Positions 47,420 through 57,316 of a DNA stretch of 64,000 bases are shown here, piece after piece. The DNA comes from Maritalea porphyrae. Lineage in GTDB: Bacteria > Pseudomonadota > Alphaproteobacteria > Rhizobiales > Devosiaceae. The stretch is taken from contig NZ_BSNI01000002.1 in NCBI RefSeq assembly GCF_030159895.1, positions 684,039 through 748,038 on the forward strand, in the 5' to 3' direction. The notes under the pieces were generated by a model. That model was not told where the DNA came from, searched no databases, and was given only the letters and a program-made list of their open reading frames with translations. A program made the position numbers and the translations under genes. How positions within the stretch are numbered: the first letter of the stretch is position 1; every line of letters begins with the position of its first letter.

Positions 47420-47649
47420 GCGTACTCCGATCGTCGTGCCGTATTTTGTTTTGTGTTTCAAAAAGCATCAAATACCAAATGCGCTTAACCCCGATTGTTG
47501 AAACCAACAAATCCGGCACGTAAAGGGTCCGCATTCAACGTCTGATACACCGATTTATCCAAGAACAGTTGAGCCTAAATGCCTCATTCTTGTTTGCTTC
47601 TGGCGCTCAAAGGAAAAAGACATGGATTAAGCATCAAAGATGCTGGTCT

Positions 47650-48273
47650 TTATCCAGTAACGCGCTCAACAATATCAAGAGCCGCTTGGAACGCCGCTTC
47701 TATACTCAATTTTGACGTATCTAGCAAGTGGGCATCCGCCGCTTGAAAAAAAGCACCTGCGGGGTTTTCCCGGTCGTCCTTGTCGCGCTTTTCAATCTGT
47801 TCAAGAATGCCATCATAAGTCACATCCAAGCCCCGAGTCAAAAGCTGCTCGGTGCGTCGGCGTGCACGCGTGTCTGCATTCGCGGTAATGAATAATTTCA
47901 CATCGGCTTGCGGGCATATTCGGGTGCCAATATCGCGGCCATCCAATATCGCCCCGCCATCTCGCTCCATGAACTCTCGTTGCAAGCGATTAAGCGCTTT
48001 GCGCACCTCAGGAATTTGCGCCACTTTTGAAGCGGCAAGGCCCACTTCTGCGGTGGAGAGTGCCTCTTCATCTAGATTGCCTGTATCAAGGCTCATTGCC
48101 ACATCAATGGCGCGAGATTCAAAGTTGGCATCGGCTTCTCGTCCCATCATTTGTTGGCCGACGCCGCGATATAGGAGCCCCGTGTCAAGGTGTGATAAGC
48201 CGTAATGGGCTGCCAAACGTTTGGCAATTGTGCCTTTTCCAGAAGCAGCAGGCCCATCAACGGCTATCAACAT
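47650..48273 (-). CDS. cmk: Cytidylate kinase
   Basis: Phosphorylates CMP and dCMP with ATP; cytoplasmic, 207 residues. The P-loop is VDGPAASGKGTIAKRLA at residues 4-20, the nucleotide region is LDTGLLYRGVGQQM, the DGRDIGTRICPQADVKLFITA segment (near 130) carries the conserved DGRDIGT motif, and arginines of the lid are in TRARRRTEQL. It lies between aroA (13-bp gap) and rpsA, the conserved aroA-cmk-rpsA order. Confidence 0.97.
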   Translation of the reverse strand: MLIAVDGPAASGKGTIAKRLAAHYGLSHLDTGLLYRGVGQQMMGREADANFESRAIDVAMSLDTGNLDEEALSTAEVGLAASKVAQIPEVRKALNRLQREFMERDGGAILDGRDIGTRICPQADVKLFITANADTRARRRTEQLLTRGLDVTYDGILEQIEKRDKDDRENPAGAFFQAADAHLLDTSKLSIEAAFQAALDIVERVTG

Positions 48274-48286
48274 CTCTCAACGATCC

Positions 48287-49651
<1,365 letters not shown>

Positions 49652-49815
49652 TTAGGTTGTTTGATGTTGCGCGAGCGCATCTAACACGCAAAATTACACC
49701 TCGACAATGGTTGGAACGGCTTGTTTGACGTTTTTTGCAATTTTGCATTTGACAGAGCGGGGATCGTTACGTACCCAACCTGCCAACAAATTAAGTTTTC
49801 AACGAGGTAAGAATA

Positions 49816-50217
49816 GTGGCCAAAGCAGACCGCGGAACCAAGCGCCAGTGCCAAAGCTGTGCGACCAAATTTTACGATTTGAACAGAGATCCTATTCTGT
49901 GCCCAAGCTGTGGCGCTGAATTTAAACTTGTCGTAGCTGACGCACCAGAAATCAAAGAAGAAAAAGTCGTCGCAGAGGTTGCCACAGATGAAGTGGAAAC
50001 TGATGCAGCGGCAGTTGTTGCAGGCGCTGAAGTCATTTCACTCGACGACGCAGAAGATGACGAAGAAGATGATGTGATCGACAATCTCCCGGACGTTGAT
50101 CTGGATGATGATGACGAGCCAATTTCTTCTGAGGATGACAACACATTCCTTGAGACTGACGACGACGATGATGAAATCGGTTTGGACATTCCGGTCGAAA
50201 AAGACGAAGATCTATAA
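49816..50217 (+). CDS. FYDLN-acid (TIGR02300-type) protein
   Basis: 133 residues of unknown function. The N-terminus carries two CxxC pairs (KRQCQSCATKFYDLNRD and ILCPSCGAEF) that form a likely zinc ribbon, with the family signature FYDLN between them. The rest is a highly acidic, low-complexity Asp/Glu tail from about residue 60 onward. The GTG start follows AACGAGGTAAGAATA. The gene is conserved in alphaproteobacteria upstream of, and divergent from, aroA, as here. Zinc binding and an interaction role through the acidic tail are inferences. Confidence 0.9.
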   Translation: MAKADRGTKRQCQSCATKFYDLNRDPILCPSCGAEFKLVVADAPEIKEEKVVAEVATDEVETDAAAVVAGAEVISLDDAEDDEEDDVIDNLPDVDLDDDDEPISSEDDNTFLETDDDDDEIGLDIPVEKDEDL

Positions 50218-50228
50218 AATTTGTTTGG

Positions 50229-50277
50229 GGCGCAAATTCCCTCTTGCAACACAATCGCGTTGTGACTAATTTGCGCC
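50229..50277 (+). other. Nested inverted repeats after the FYDLN gene
   Basis: GGCGCAAATT (50229-50238) is matched by its exact inverse at 50268-50277, and the 29-bp interior holds a second dyad, CACAA-TCGCG-TTGTG. The whole folds into a long two-tier hairpin starting 11 bp after the stop. No T tract follows. Confidence 0.55.
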
Positions 50278-50287
50278 ACCATAACCC

Positions 50288-50317
50288 AAGGTGATTTGAC
50301 CACGTTGATCACCTTTT
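50288..50317 (+). terminator. Probable terminator between the FYDLN gene and tRNA-Ala
   Basis: AAGGTGAT (50288-50295) pairs with ATCACCTT (50308-50315) over a 12-nt loop, followed by TTTTG. It ends just before the tRNA 5' end, so the tRNA is probably transcribed from a promoter overlapping this region or by read-through. Confidence 0.55.
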
Positions 50318-50319
50318 GT

Positions 50320-50395
50320 GGGGCCATAGCTCAGCTGGGAGAGCGCTTCGCTGGCAGCGAAGAGGTCGTCGGTTCGATCCCGTCTGGCTCCACCA
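50320..50395 (+). tRNA. tRNA-Ala (anticodon GGC)
   Basis: Acceptor stem GGGGCCA/TGGCTCC with one G-U pair, D arm TAGCTCAGCTGGGAGAGC, anticodon stem CTTCG/CGAAG with loop CTGGCAG (anticodon GGC), T arm with GGTTCGATCC, and an encoded CCA (50393-50395). All arms are complete at 76 nt. Confidence 0.97.
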
Positions 50396-50468
50396 ATAAC
50401 CTTCCGCATCGTTTATCGTACCAATTTGCTAGACCAAAACATTTGGCAATTTGCTTGCTGCTGCAGAC

Positions 50469-50495
50469 AAAAAAGCGAGCCACAAAGGCTCGCTT
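50469..50495 (-). terminator. Intrinsic terminator downstream of the flotillin operon
   Basis: AAGCGAGCC (50473-50481) and GGCTCGCTT (50487-50495) form a 9-bp stem with a 5-nt loop. On the minus strand it continues into TTTTTTGTC, which makes it a good terminator for the flotillin operon ending at 50555. Confidence 0.82.
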
Positions 50496-50510
50496 CAGTG
50501 ATTGTCCTAA

Positions 50511-50540
50511 TATCTCCAACATCGGCTGCTGTTGGAGATA
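50511..50540 (-). other. Perfect 11-bp stem-loop after the flotillin gene
   Basis: TATCTCCAACA (50511-50521) and its exact inverse (50530-50540) flank an 8-nt loop, 14 bp after the flotillin stop and just before the terminator. It may protect the 3' end of the operon mRNA. Confidence 0.5.
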
Positions 50541-50554
50541 GGGTAAGCGGTCAA

Positions 50555-52378
50555 CTATCCATTCTTTTTGGGTGATTTTGTCGCCCCATTTGGTTTTTGG
50601 GTCTTGCTGCTCGCAATCACTTCGGGTGCTGGTGTCGGCAGTTCGGCTTCAATAGAAGCGTTGCCTTTTGTTTTAGAAACGAGCTCGTCCACCACATTGG
50701 TCAGCCCATTGATGTCACCACCTTCAAGGCCCACTTCCTTTAGCAAACTGTCCAAAAGTGGCGCCTGGGCGCGATAGCGCAAGGCACTGTTGACGACTTG
50801 GTCTGCTAGGTTCCCACCGTTCGCTGGAACACCAGTTTCTGCTCCACTCGCTTCACCGTTCCCCATGAGGCCGCCGACTTGAACAATCTTGATGCCTTCG
50901 ATGGCTTCCATCGGCTTGGCGCTTTCGCGGATAATTTGCTCGAGGTTCTCGATCAACTGTAATTTCACGCGCATGGATATCTGTTCGTCCGATAGCAAGT
51001 TTGCAGCTTCGTTTAGTGCACGATTGCCTGACGCTTCTACGGCGTACCTGATCTCAGATGCAGCAGCTTTTACTTTTTCTGCCTCTGCATCAGCGTTGGC
51101 GGTGATGGTGATGCGATCCGCTTCACCGCGGGCTTCTTCACGAATAGCTTCTGCATTGTCTGCTGCGGCAACCTTTTGCGCTTCTGCGACAACCTTTAGG
51201 CTGATTGCATCACGTTCTGCCTCTTTTGCCGCTTCAATCAACTCGATTTGTTTCTGACGTTCAGCAATTTCACGTTGGCGAGCTGTTGCCACGCGCTCTT
51301 CCGCTTCAGCAGCCTTTGCCCGTGCTTCATCAGCCAAAGCTTCTGCGACAGATTGTTCTTTGGATTTTTCAGCGATCGCAATCTGACGATCTTGCGAGGC
51401 GATTTCAACAGTCTTTTGCTTGTCGATATCTTGTGTCTCAATCAACCGCTCTTTTTGAATGCGCTCTTCTTCAATTGCGCGCTCGGAAACGATTTCAGCT
51501 TGCTTGATTTGTTGCTGGGCTTCAATTCGGGCGCGCTCGGCGTCCTTTTGCTTCTGAGCTTGCTCGGTGGCAATTTCCGCAGCCTGCTGCGCACGTCTAA
51601 CTTCGATTTCACGTTCTTGCTGGAGGCGGGCATATTCTTCTTCTTTGCTCAGCTCGAACTTCTGGCGAGATGCCTCCAGGTTCTTGTTCTGAATTTGCAC
51701 TGCCGTATCTTGCTCAATGTCGTTTCGGATCTTCTTGCGGCTCTCAATTTCTTCGGTGAGGCGCGTTAAACCTTCAGCATCGAACGCGTTGTTGGGATTA
51801 AAATAGTCCATTCCTGTTTGATCGAGCCCGGTGAGCGAAACGGATTCCAACTCTAGGCCGTTCTTAAGTAGATCTTCAGACACCACTTGTTGTACTTTTT
51901 GGACGAAATCGACACGCTGTTCGTGCAATTCCTCCATGCTCATTTCCGCAGCGACAGAGCGCAACGCATCGACAAATTTACCTTCAACCAACACCCGCAA
52001 TTCGTCAGGGCGCATGGTGCGCGAACCTAGCGTTTGCGCCGCATTCGCGATTGACTCAACAGTTGGCTGGACGCGGACGTAAAACTCTGCGACGACGTCA
52101 ACGCGCATCCGGTCCCGCGTAATCAGTGCTTGGTCTTCTGCCCGTTGTACAGGTAGGCGTAGCGTATTCATGTTGACCGCTATAATTTCGTGCAGAACTG
52201 GAAATACCAATGCGCCGCCGTTCATAATGACTTTTTGACCGCCAAAACCGGTGCGGACAAAAGAAATTTCCTTTGATGCGCGTTGGTATAGCCGCGAGAA
52301 AATGATGCCGATTGTCAGCAGTGCAACTACGATTATGCCGGCAGAAATGAGGATGTTGATCAGTCCTATGTTGAACAT
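50555..52378 (-). CDS. Flotillin family protein (YqiK-like)
   Basis: Membrane-microdomain scaffold, 607 residues. One N-terminal transmembrane helix (IGLINILISAGIIVVALLTI) is followed by an SPFH/Band 7 domain (about 40-230, starting SFVRTGFGGQKVIMNGGALV). A very long Glu/Ala/Gln-rich coiled coil (about 230-430) mediates oligomerisation, and the C-terminal flotillin domain (ALNEAANLLSDEQISMRVKL) ends in a Pro/Lys-rich tail. The YqiK group is usually paired with a YqiJ-type OB-fold protein, as here with the gene 74 bp upstream. It is the last gene of a four-gene operon with a PspA homologue, suggesting membrane-stress duty. Confidence 0.93.
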   Translation of the reverse strand: MFNIGLINILISAGIIVVALLTIGIIFSRLYQRASKEISFVRTGFGGQKVIMNGGALVFPVLHEIIAVNMNTLRLPVQRAEDQALITRDRMRVDVVAEFYVRVQPTVESIANAAQTLGSRTMRPDELRVLVEGKFVDALRSVAAEMSMEELHEQRVDFVQKVQQVVSEDLLKNGLELESVSLTGLDQTGMDYFNPNNAFDAEGLTRLTEEIESRKKIRNDIEQDTAVQIQNKNLEASRQKFELSKEEEYARLQQEREIEVRRAQQAAEIATEQAQKQKDAERARIEAQQQIKQAEIVSERAIEEERIQKERLIETQDIDKQKTVEIASQDRQIAIAEKSKEQSVAEALADEARAKAAEAEERVATARQREIAERQKQIELIEAAKEAERDAISLKVVAEAQKVAAADNAEAIREEARGEADRITITANADAEAEKVKAAASEIRYAVEASGNRALNEAANLLSDEQISMRVKLQLIENLEQIIRESAKPMEAIEGIKIVQVGGLMGNGEASGAETGVPANGGNLADQVVNSALRYRAQAPLLDSLLKEVGLEGGDINGLTNVVDELVSKTKGNASIEAELPTPAPEVIASSKTQKPNGATKSPKKNG

Positions 52379-52452
52379 ATTGCTTCCCTAACTAATGTTT
52401 TAAACTATTGTTTGCGCTTGGCGCCAAAGTGCGCGCAAATGTTGTAATAAGG

Positions 52453-53121
52453 CTAGCCAGTGCCAAGGCTGCTGTTTTTTGGGTGGATTGCGAAGAATAG
52501 GTTGGCGTCGCTGCGTACCAGCAACACATCTTCGCCCTGCTTGAAAATGTCATCGATTATGTCAGGTTCCACCATTATGTAATGGAGCTTGCCGTGTTCA
52601 TCGCGTACTTTGGCCTGGGCTGGAGAGCCCTTTGCGGACACGCCTAGGGTGATTTTTGCCATGCGCCCAACAAAGCTCATCTTTGAAACAGCATCGGTCT
52701 CGTCTTTAGGTAGGATTTGTCCCAATACGCCACCAAAGAAACGAACAATCGGCATCGACACCATAAAGGCAGGTATGATTGCAGCAAGTGCTGGCAGGTA
52801 CAACCCAAACAGATCAAGCGCGGTCTTTTGAACAGCAAATCCTGCGAGACTGAAAGCGGTTAAGAAAACCACGAACAATACAAGCATCGGCACTTCGCCA
52901 ACTCTGAGCCAAGACAGTAAGCGACCCAAGACACCCGGTGATTCTAGATCACCTCCATCTGCATCCAAGTCAAAGTCTACGTCTGGAAAAAGTGCGCCAA
53001 ACATGTTCGAAATGCCAGCGCCAAACAGCGAGCCCACGCCTTCAAGAAAGGCGATGATGAGCATCACCGCCAGCGCCGTGCTAAATGGCAAGTTTGCAGG
53101 GGACAGCACAAATTCGATCAT
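52453..53121 (-). CDS. YqiJ-like membrane protein with C-terminal OB-fold (NfeD-related)
   Basis: 222 residues. Three or so transmembrane helices (about 12-40, 78-100 and 105-130; LVLFVVFLTAFSLAGFAV) are followed by a soluble OB-fold-like beta domain (about 145-215, FVGRMAKITLGVSAKGSPAQ to EDVLLVRSD). This is the plan of YqiJ/DUF1449 proteins, functional partners of YqiK-type flotillins. A periplasm-facing acidic loop (DVDFDLDADGGDLE) follows the first helix. It lies 14 bp after the PspA gene. Confidence 0.85.
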   Translation of the reverse strand: MIEFVLSPANLPFSTALAVMLIIAFLEGVGSLFGAGISNMFGALFPDVDFDLDADGGDLESPGVLGRLLSWLRVGEVPMLVLFVVFLTAFSLAGFAVQKTALDLFGLYLPALAAIIPAFMVSMPIVRFFGGVLGQILPKDETDAVSKMSFVGRMAKITLGVSAKGSPAQAKVRDEHGKLHYIMVEPDIIDDIFKQGEDVLLVRSDANLFFAIHPKNSSLGTG

Positions 53122-53135
53122 ATACGTGCCCTTTC

Positions 53136-53834
53136 TTAAGCGTCACCCGCGCTTCGATTTTTCAAATCGTCGAGACGTTTCTTGATCAGACTGTCTCTGC
53201 TTAGCTTTTCAAGTTCAGCAATCTTGGCGGCATCAGCATTTACTTGGCCAGTCGCAAGCGAGACACCAGTTTGTTTTTCAATTATGCGGTCAAATGCAGA
53301 TCCTGCATCATCAACCTTTCGTGCCACGTTACTGGCAACGTTGATTTGTGAACCGCTCGCATTGTTGTCGAGGTTGATCGTCGCTTGGCTTTTGCGGGCC
53401 ACTTTTTGCGCCTTCAATACATCTTCCATTTCCCGTTTTTTAGCTTGAAGTGCAGCGATATAGCCCTCAAGCTCCTTTTGCTGCTCTGAACTGTCACGAA
53501 TGGTCTGTTCAAGCACTGGAATTTGTGCCTCGATGTCCAGTTGTCCCGAGATGGCAGCTTCAGCAAGATCCTCGCGGTTTTGAGAAATGGCTAACTCGAT
53601 CTTGTCTGAAAGATCGGCGTGTTTTGCGTTTTTGTCTGCTAAGTGCTTGTTGGCTAGGTGGTTTCCAGCGACTACGCGACCGAGTTCGGCGCGCACTTCA
53701 TCGATGGCTTCGTCGACTTCTCGTATAGCTTGTTCCATCAACAATTGTGGTGTTGCATCTTCTACAGCGTCTACCAGCGCATTCACGCTGCCACTAATGA
53801 TGCGGCCAACTCGCTTCGCAATTCCTTCAGCCAT
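53136..53834 (-). CDS. PspA/IM30 family protein
   Basis: Peripheral inner-membrane protein of the ESCRT-III-like PspA/Vipp1 family, which binds and stabilises stressed membranes; 232 residues, mostly helical. The amphipathic N-terminus (GIAKRVGRIISGSVNALVD) is followed by the helical hairpin (VRAELGRVVAGNHLANKHLA through KKREMEDVLKAQKV). It is not accompanied by pspB, pspC or pspF. It overlaps the upstream DNA-binding-like gene by 8 nt (ATGGCTGA) and precedes yqiJ- and yqiK-like genes, so the four proteins are made together. Confidence 0.92.
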   Translation of the reverse strand: MAEGIAKRVGRIISGSVNALVDAVEDATPQLLMEQAIREVDEAIDEVRAELGRVVAGNHLANKHLADKNAKHADLSDKIELAISQNREDLAEAAISGQLDIEAQIPVLEQTIRDSSEQQKELEGYIAALQAKKREMEDVLKAQKVARKSQATINLDNNASGSQINVASNVARKVDDAGSAFDRIIEKQTGVSLATGQVNADAAKIAELEKLSRDSLIKKRLDDLKNRSAGDA

Positions 53835-54348
53835 TATCAGTATCCTTTTCTAGTTTTTCTATAATCATGTCTAAAAGCTCAATAAGTGGGTTGAAACCCT
53901 GCCGAACAATACCTTTCTCATAGCATGGTGCCTGAGACGTGACACCCATTCGTGCAACGGCTTCAATCAAACGAAAAGTTCGCTCAGAAATGCCATGTTC
54001 AAATTGCTCCAAAGTCATCAGATTATTTAGTAATCTGTGACGAGCAGAGAGAACAAATGCAAATGCCTCTGAAAGCCAATTTGTAAACAGCGCTAACAGC
54101 TCCGAGTGCTTTTGGTCTTCCAATTCAAGGCGACCTACTGCATCGTTCAAGCTTGCCAGTTGATCTCGTGCATTGTGTAACGCCACTTCATAGTTTTGGT
54201 CTTCACTTTGGCGCAGTCGTGCATTTGCAATGATGGCGCGAATTTTGTCGCTGGGTGTCACCGCTCCTTCAATGTTGAGTTGAGCTATGAAATCAGCATC
54301 TTCCATTGAAACGCGAACGGAAAGCGGTACAGTTTTTGGCATTGTCAT
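53827..54348 (-). CDS. Protein with ribbon-helix-helix-like N-terminus, first gene of the flotillin/PspA operon
   Basis: 173 residues, not matched with certainty to a known family. Residues 3-40 (VPLSVRVSMEDADFIAQL, then TPSDKIRAIIANAR) have the strand-helix-helix pattern of ribbon-helix-helix DNA-binding proteins. The remainder is helical, with a coiled-coil-like stretch (RDQLASLNDAVGRLELEDQK) and a C-terminal helix. The frame extends to an ATG at 54381, but that lies upstream of the predicted transcription start and inside a palindrome, so ATG 54348 (or 54342) is used. Promoter overlap suggests it is an autorepressor of the operon; that is inference. Confidence 0.6.
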   Translation of the reverse strand: MTMPKTVPLSVRVSMEDADFIAQLNIEGAVTPSDKIRAIIANARLRQSEDQNYEVALHNARDQLASLNDAVGRLELEDQKHSELLALFTNWLSEAFAFVLSARHRLLNNLMTLEQFEHGISERTFRLIEAVARMGVTSQAPCYEKGIVRQGFNPLIELLDMIIEKLEKDTDNG

Positions 54349-54368
54349 CAACTTTCTGCATTTGATGT

Positions 54369-54399
54369 CAAATGTATGCATTTGTATTCACAATGTCAA
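54369..54399 (-). promoter_or_regulatory. Promoter of the flotillin/PspA operon with overlapping palindrome
   Basis: On the minus strand TTGACA (54394-54399) and TACATT (54371-54376) are 17 bp apart, a near-consensus sigma-70-type promoter. The perfect palindrome CAAATG-N4-CATTTG (54369-54384) covers the -10 box, a classic place for a repressor site. The first gene product looks like a ribbon-helix-helix protein, which would suit a dyad of this size. Confidence 0.72.
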
Positions 54400-54405
54400 G
54401 GCCCA

Positions 54406-54434
54406 CAAAAAAAAGCGCCGCATTTCTGCGGCGC
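54406..54434 (-). terminator. Intrinsic terminator of the chemoreceptor gene
   Basis: GCGCCGC (54415-54421) pairs with GCGGCGC (54428-54434) over a 6-nt loop; on the minus strand eight Ts follow. It lies 33 bp after the chemoreceptor stop and just upstream of the flotillin operon promoter. Confidence 0.9.
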
Positions 54435-54467
54435 CTAATTCATTTTCGTAGCTTTAAAGTTGTTCGA

Positions 54468-56819
54468 TTAGAACTCTTTCCAGTCGTCATCTGCGTCAAC
54501 ATCAACGGCGGCATTGCCGTTTGAGATGAAGCTTTTGGCAACACTTCGCACCTTCTCCTGAAGCCCCTTAATGCCAGTTTGAACGGGCAATTCGTCAGGC
54601 ACTTCATTGTTCGCGCCAATCGGCAAGCGCGGTGTACCGCCATTTTCCGTTACAAACACATCAACGATCCGATCAAGCTCATTGGCTTGCGCTTCGGTTT
54701 GCTCAATAGCGGCATTTGTTTCTTCAACAAGTGCGGCGTTGTGTTGGGTTGTTTCGTCCATTTCACGAACAGCCATATTGATCTCTTCAATCGCTGTGGC
54801 TTGAGACTTGCTCTTCTCAGCAATAGAAACCATAGATTCATTGTTTGAGCGTGCAGCTTCAAGCATTTGCTCAAGGCTTGCTGCAGCCTGGGCCACAAGC
54901 TTGGTGCCGCCATCAACTTCGTTGCCTGATTGCTCAATAAGTGCTTTGACTTCTGAAGAGGCCTCAGCCGCTGATTGCGCTAGGCGTCGCACTTCAACGG
55001 CCACCACCGCAAAACCCTTGCCAGCTTCACCAGCACGTGCTGCTTCGACAGACGCGTTTAGCGCCAGCAAATTGGTTTGGAACGCGATATCGTCAATCAT
55101 TCCAATAATGTTGGAAATCTTGCCGGAGCTTTCTGTAATGCGTTCCATCGCTGTTGTGGCTTGGCGCATTACTTCGCCGCCCTCTTCAGCGGTCATTTTT
55201 ACGCGGTCAGCATTTTCGCTCGCATTGTCGGCTTCTTTGGCGTTTTCCAAAACCGTTTCGGCCAAGGATTCCATTGCCGCTGACGTTTCTTCAATAGTCG
55301 CCGCTTGGCGGGTTGTACGTTCAGACAAATCGTTCGCGCCGGCCAGAATTTCTGTAGTTGCTGTTTTGAGTGCTTTGGAGGTGTCACGCAATTGGCCAAC
55401 CACATCGGTCAAGCGATCAGCAACGCGGTTCGTGTCATTCTGAAGCTGTGCAAATGCGCCCTCAAAATTACCCTCCACCCGCTTGGTCAGGTCTGTGTTT
55501 GCCAAAGCCGCCAGCACGTCACCGGTTTTCTTCAGTCCTGAATCAACAGTGGTGATCAAGTGGTTCACGCTGCGCGAAAGCTTCACCATTTCAGGGTCCG
55601 CGATATCCTCGTCAACGCGTTTAGAGAAGTCGCCTGCTGCCGCTGCGCCGACAACTTCACCAAATGAAGCTTGTAGATTTTCCATCATCTCAGCGCGTTT
55701 CGCGATTTGCTTTTGACGCGCAGCTTCTTCGGCGCCCAATTCAGCCACCTTCACGGCGTTTTCTTTAAACACAATGAGCGCACGGGTAAGGGTGCCAATT
55801 TCAGTTTTGGTGTCGTCGGCGTCAATCTCCACGTCAAGCTTGTCTTGACCAAGCTCTTCGGCAACATTTGCAAGTTTATTGAGTGGCAATGCGATTGATC
55901 GCCCAATAATCGTGCCTGCCGCAATCATGAACAATAGGGCGAAACCAATGACGCTTGAGAAGATAATCGTCGAATTGCGTTCAACAGCTGCAAGGTTCTC
56001 AACCGCATCAGTTACCCCAAGATCAGCTTCGTCGAGCAACATATCAATGTTGGGCAGCAATAGGCCATATAGCGTATCTAGGCTGCCAACTGCGGCTTCA
56101 AGTTCTTTGGACTTTGCTGCAAAGGTCTTGAACTCTGCCTGATAAGTGCCAATAAGCTCCGAAATCTCTTTCTTTTTGTCGTCGGCAAGCGGTGTCCAGT
56201 TGATCTGCATCTGAAATTCGCTCACGCGCGAATCCAAATCGCCGATATATTTCTCATCGCCGCGTATGATGAAGTCTTTTTCGTGCCGACGCATCATCAA
56301 GACTTTAATGGTCAGAACATCTAAGTTAGCACGCTGCAATTCTTCTTCTGCTGCTTTGACAGCAGAGCGCAAGTTGCCCCGAATGCCCTCATCTGCTGCA
56401 AGTCCAAGCTCAACGGTTATATCGCCGACATTTTTGAACAATGTCGTGCGCTCGCCCAGTTGCCCATCAATGCTATCTGCCAAAGCAACCATCTGCTCAG
56501 CTTTAAGATGAGTGCGCAATTCAGCGAGCTTCTCAGCAATTGCCGCTTCGTCCGATGCGACCTGCTCGAGCATTTCAAGAGAAGGGTGCAGAAGGAAGTT
56601 TTTTTCAACCGACTGCATATCCAAAACCATCGCCTTAAGCTGGTTTGCCGATCTATCGATCTGCGCAAACCGCTGTTCTTCGGTTTTCACCGATGCGGAT
56701 GTGACAAGCGAATAGAAATACCCTGCGCCTAAGACTAAGAACAACAAGCCACCAGTAATGGTGAGCAACAAGATGCGTTGCGATATTTTTAAACGTGTAA
56801 GACCATTGAATTTCAACAT
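54468..56819 (-). CDS. Methyl-accepting chemotaxis protein with C-terminal CheR-type pentapeptide
   Basis: Transmembrane chemoreceptor, 783 residues. The first helix ([20 protein letters not shown]) and the second ([20 protein letters not shown], near 285) bracket a ~240-residue helical periplasmic domain that resembles helical bimodular sensors. A HAMP domain and a second HAMP-like segment (about 390-470, [19 protein letters not shown]) lead to the signalling domain with the hairpin tip [20 protein letters not shown] and [15 protein letters not shown]. The C-terminus ends DDWKEF, matching the xWxxF tether that docks CheR and CheB. ATG 56819 starts just before the first helix. No other chemotaxis gene is adjacent. 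Confidence 0.93.
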   Translation of the reverse strand: MLKFNGLTRLKISQRILLLTITGGLLFLVLGAGYFYSLVTSASVKTEEQRFAQIDRSANQLKAMVLDMQSVEKNFLLHPSLEMLEQVASDEAAIAEKLAELRTHLKAEQMVALADSIDGQLGERTTLFKNVGDITVELGLAADEGIRGNLRSAVKAAEEELQRANLDVLTIKVLMMRRHEKDFIIRGDEKYIGDLDSRVSEFQMQINWTPLADDKKKEISELIGTYQAEFKTFAAKSKELEAAVGSLDTLYGLLLPNIDMLLDEADLGVTDAVENLAAVERNSTIIFSSVIGFALLFMIAAGTIIGRSIALPLNKLANVAEELGQDKLDVEIDADDTKTEIGTLTRALIVFKENAVKVAELGAEEAARQKQIAKRAEMMENLQASFGEVVGAAAAGDFSKRVDEDIADPEMVKLSRSVNHLITTVDSGLKKTGDVLAALANTDLTKRVEGNFEGAFAQLQNDTNRVADRLTDVVGQLRDTSKALKTATTEILAGANDLSERTTRQAATIEETSAAMESLAETVLENAKEADNASENADRVKMTAEEGGEVMRQATTAMERITESSGKISNIIGMIDDIAFQTNLLALNASVEAARAGEAGKGFAVVAVEVRRLAQSAAEASSEVKALIEQSGNEVDGGTKLVAQAAASLEQMLEAARSNNESMVSIAEKSKSQATAIEEINMAVREMDETTQHNAALVEETNAAIEQTEAQANELDRIVDVFVTENGGTPRLPIGANNEVPDELPVQTGIKGLQEKVRSVAKSFISNGNAAVDVDADDDWKEF

Positions 56820-57316
56820 GCGATACGACCTGAGAACTGCACTACTTGTTTCCAAGGTTAATATTGATTGCCTTACAGAACCGTAAATCGATGCCGCTAA
56901 AACCTTCAAGGAACTGAATAAATCCCGAGTGGGTGAAAATGCGTAGCAATATCAATTGCTTGTTTAGTTGGTGAGCGGCCCTAGATGCTATTCCGAACGC
57001 TCGACGGTCCTCCCAAATTGCCGAGTTTGTTCGATTGTGATTTTTGATCGAAGTCATTGGGCGTATTTTGGTAAACAATAGATTGGCTCCCAGATTGTGC
57101 AGTTGAATCAAGTTGCAATTAGGTTTGGTGCTCTTTCGCTCCGATCAACGTCTCTTCGCCGGCGCTTTCGCTGTTAACGAAGAATGAGACAAGTGTTCGA
57201 CAAGCTAGCCACTTTTCTGGCAAATAAATGCATGGATTCGATCTGCTGCACTTGCCCATGCGCGTTGGGGTGAATTGGTGGATTTGTAGACCGGACATTT
57301 CCGCGGCGAGGCAAGA
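56820..57316. other. Intergenic stretch without a recognised gene
   Basis: 497 bp between the divergent chemoreceptor and acetyltransferase genes. It must hold both promoters. Minus-strand open frames here (56842-57111 and one running through 57119-57595 into the next gene) have no protein pattern. No strong repeat was noticed. Confidence 0.4.
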
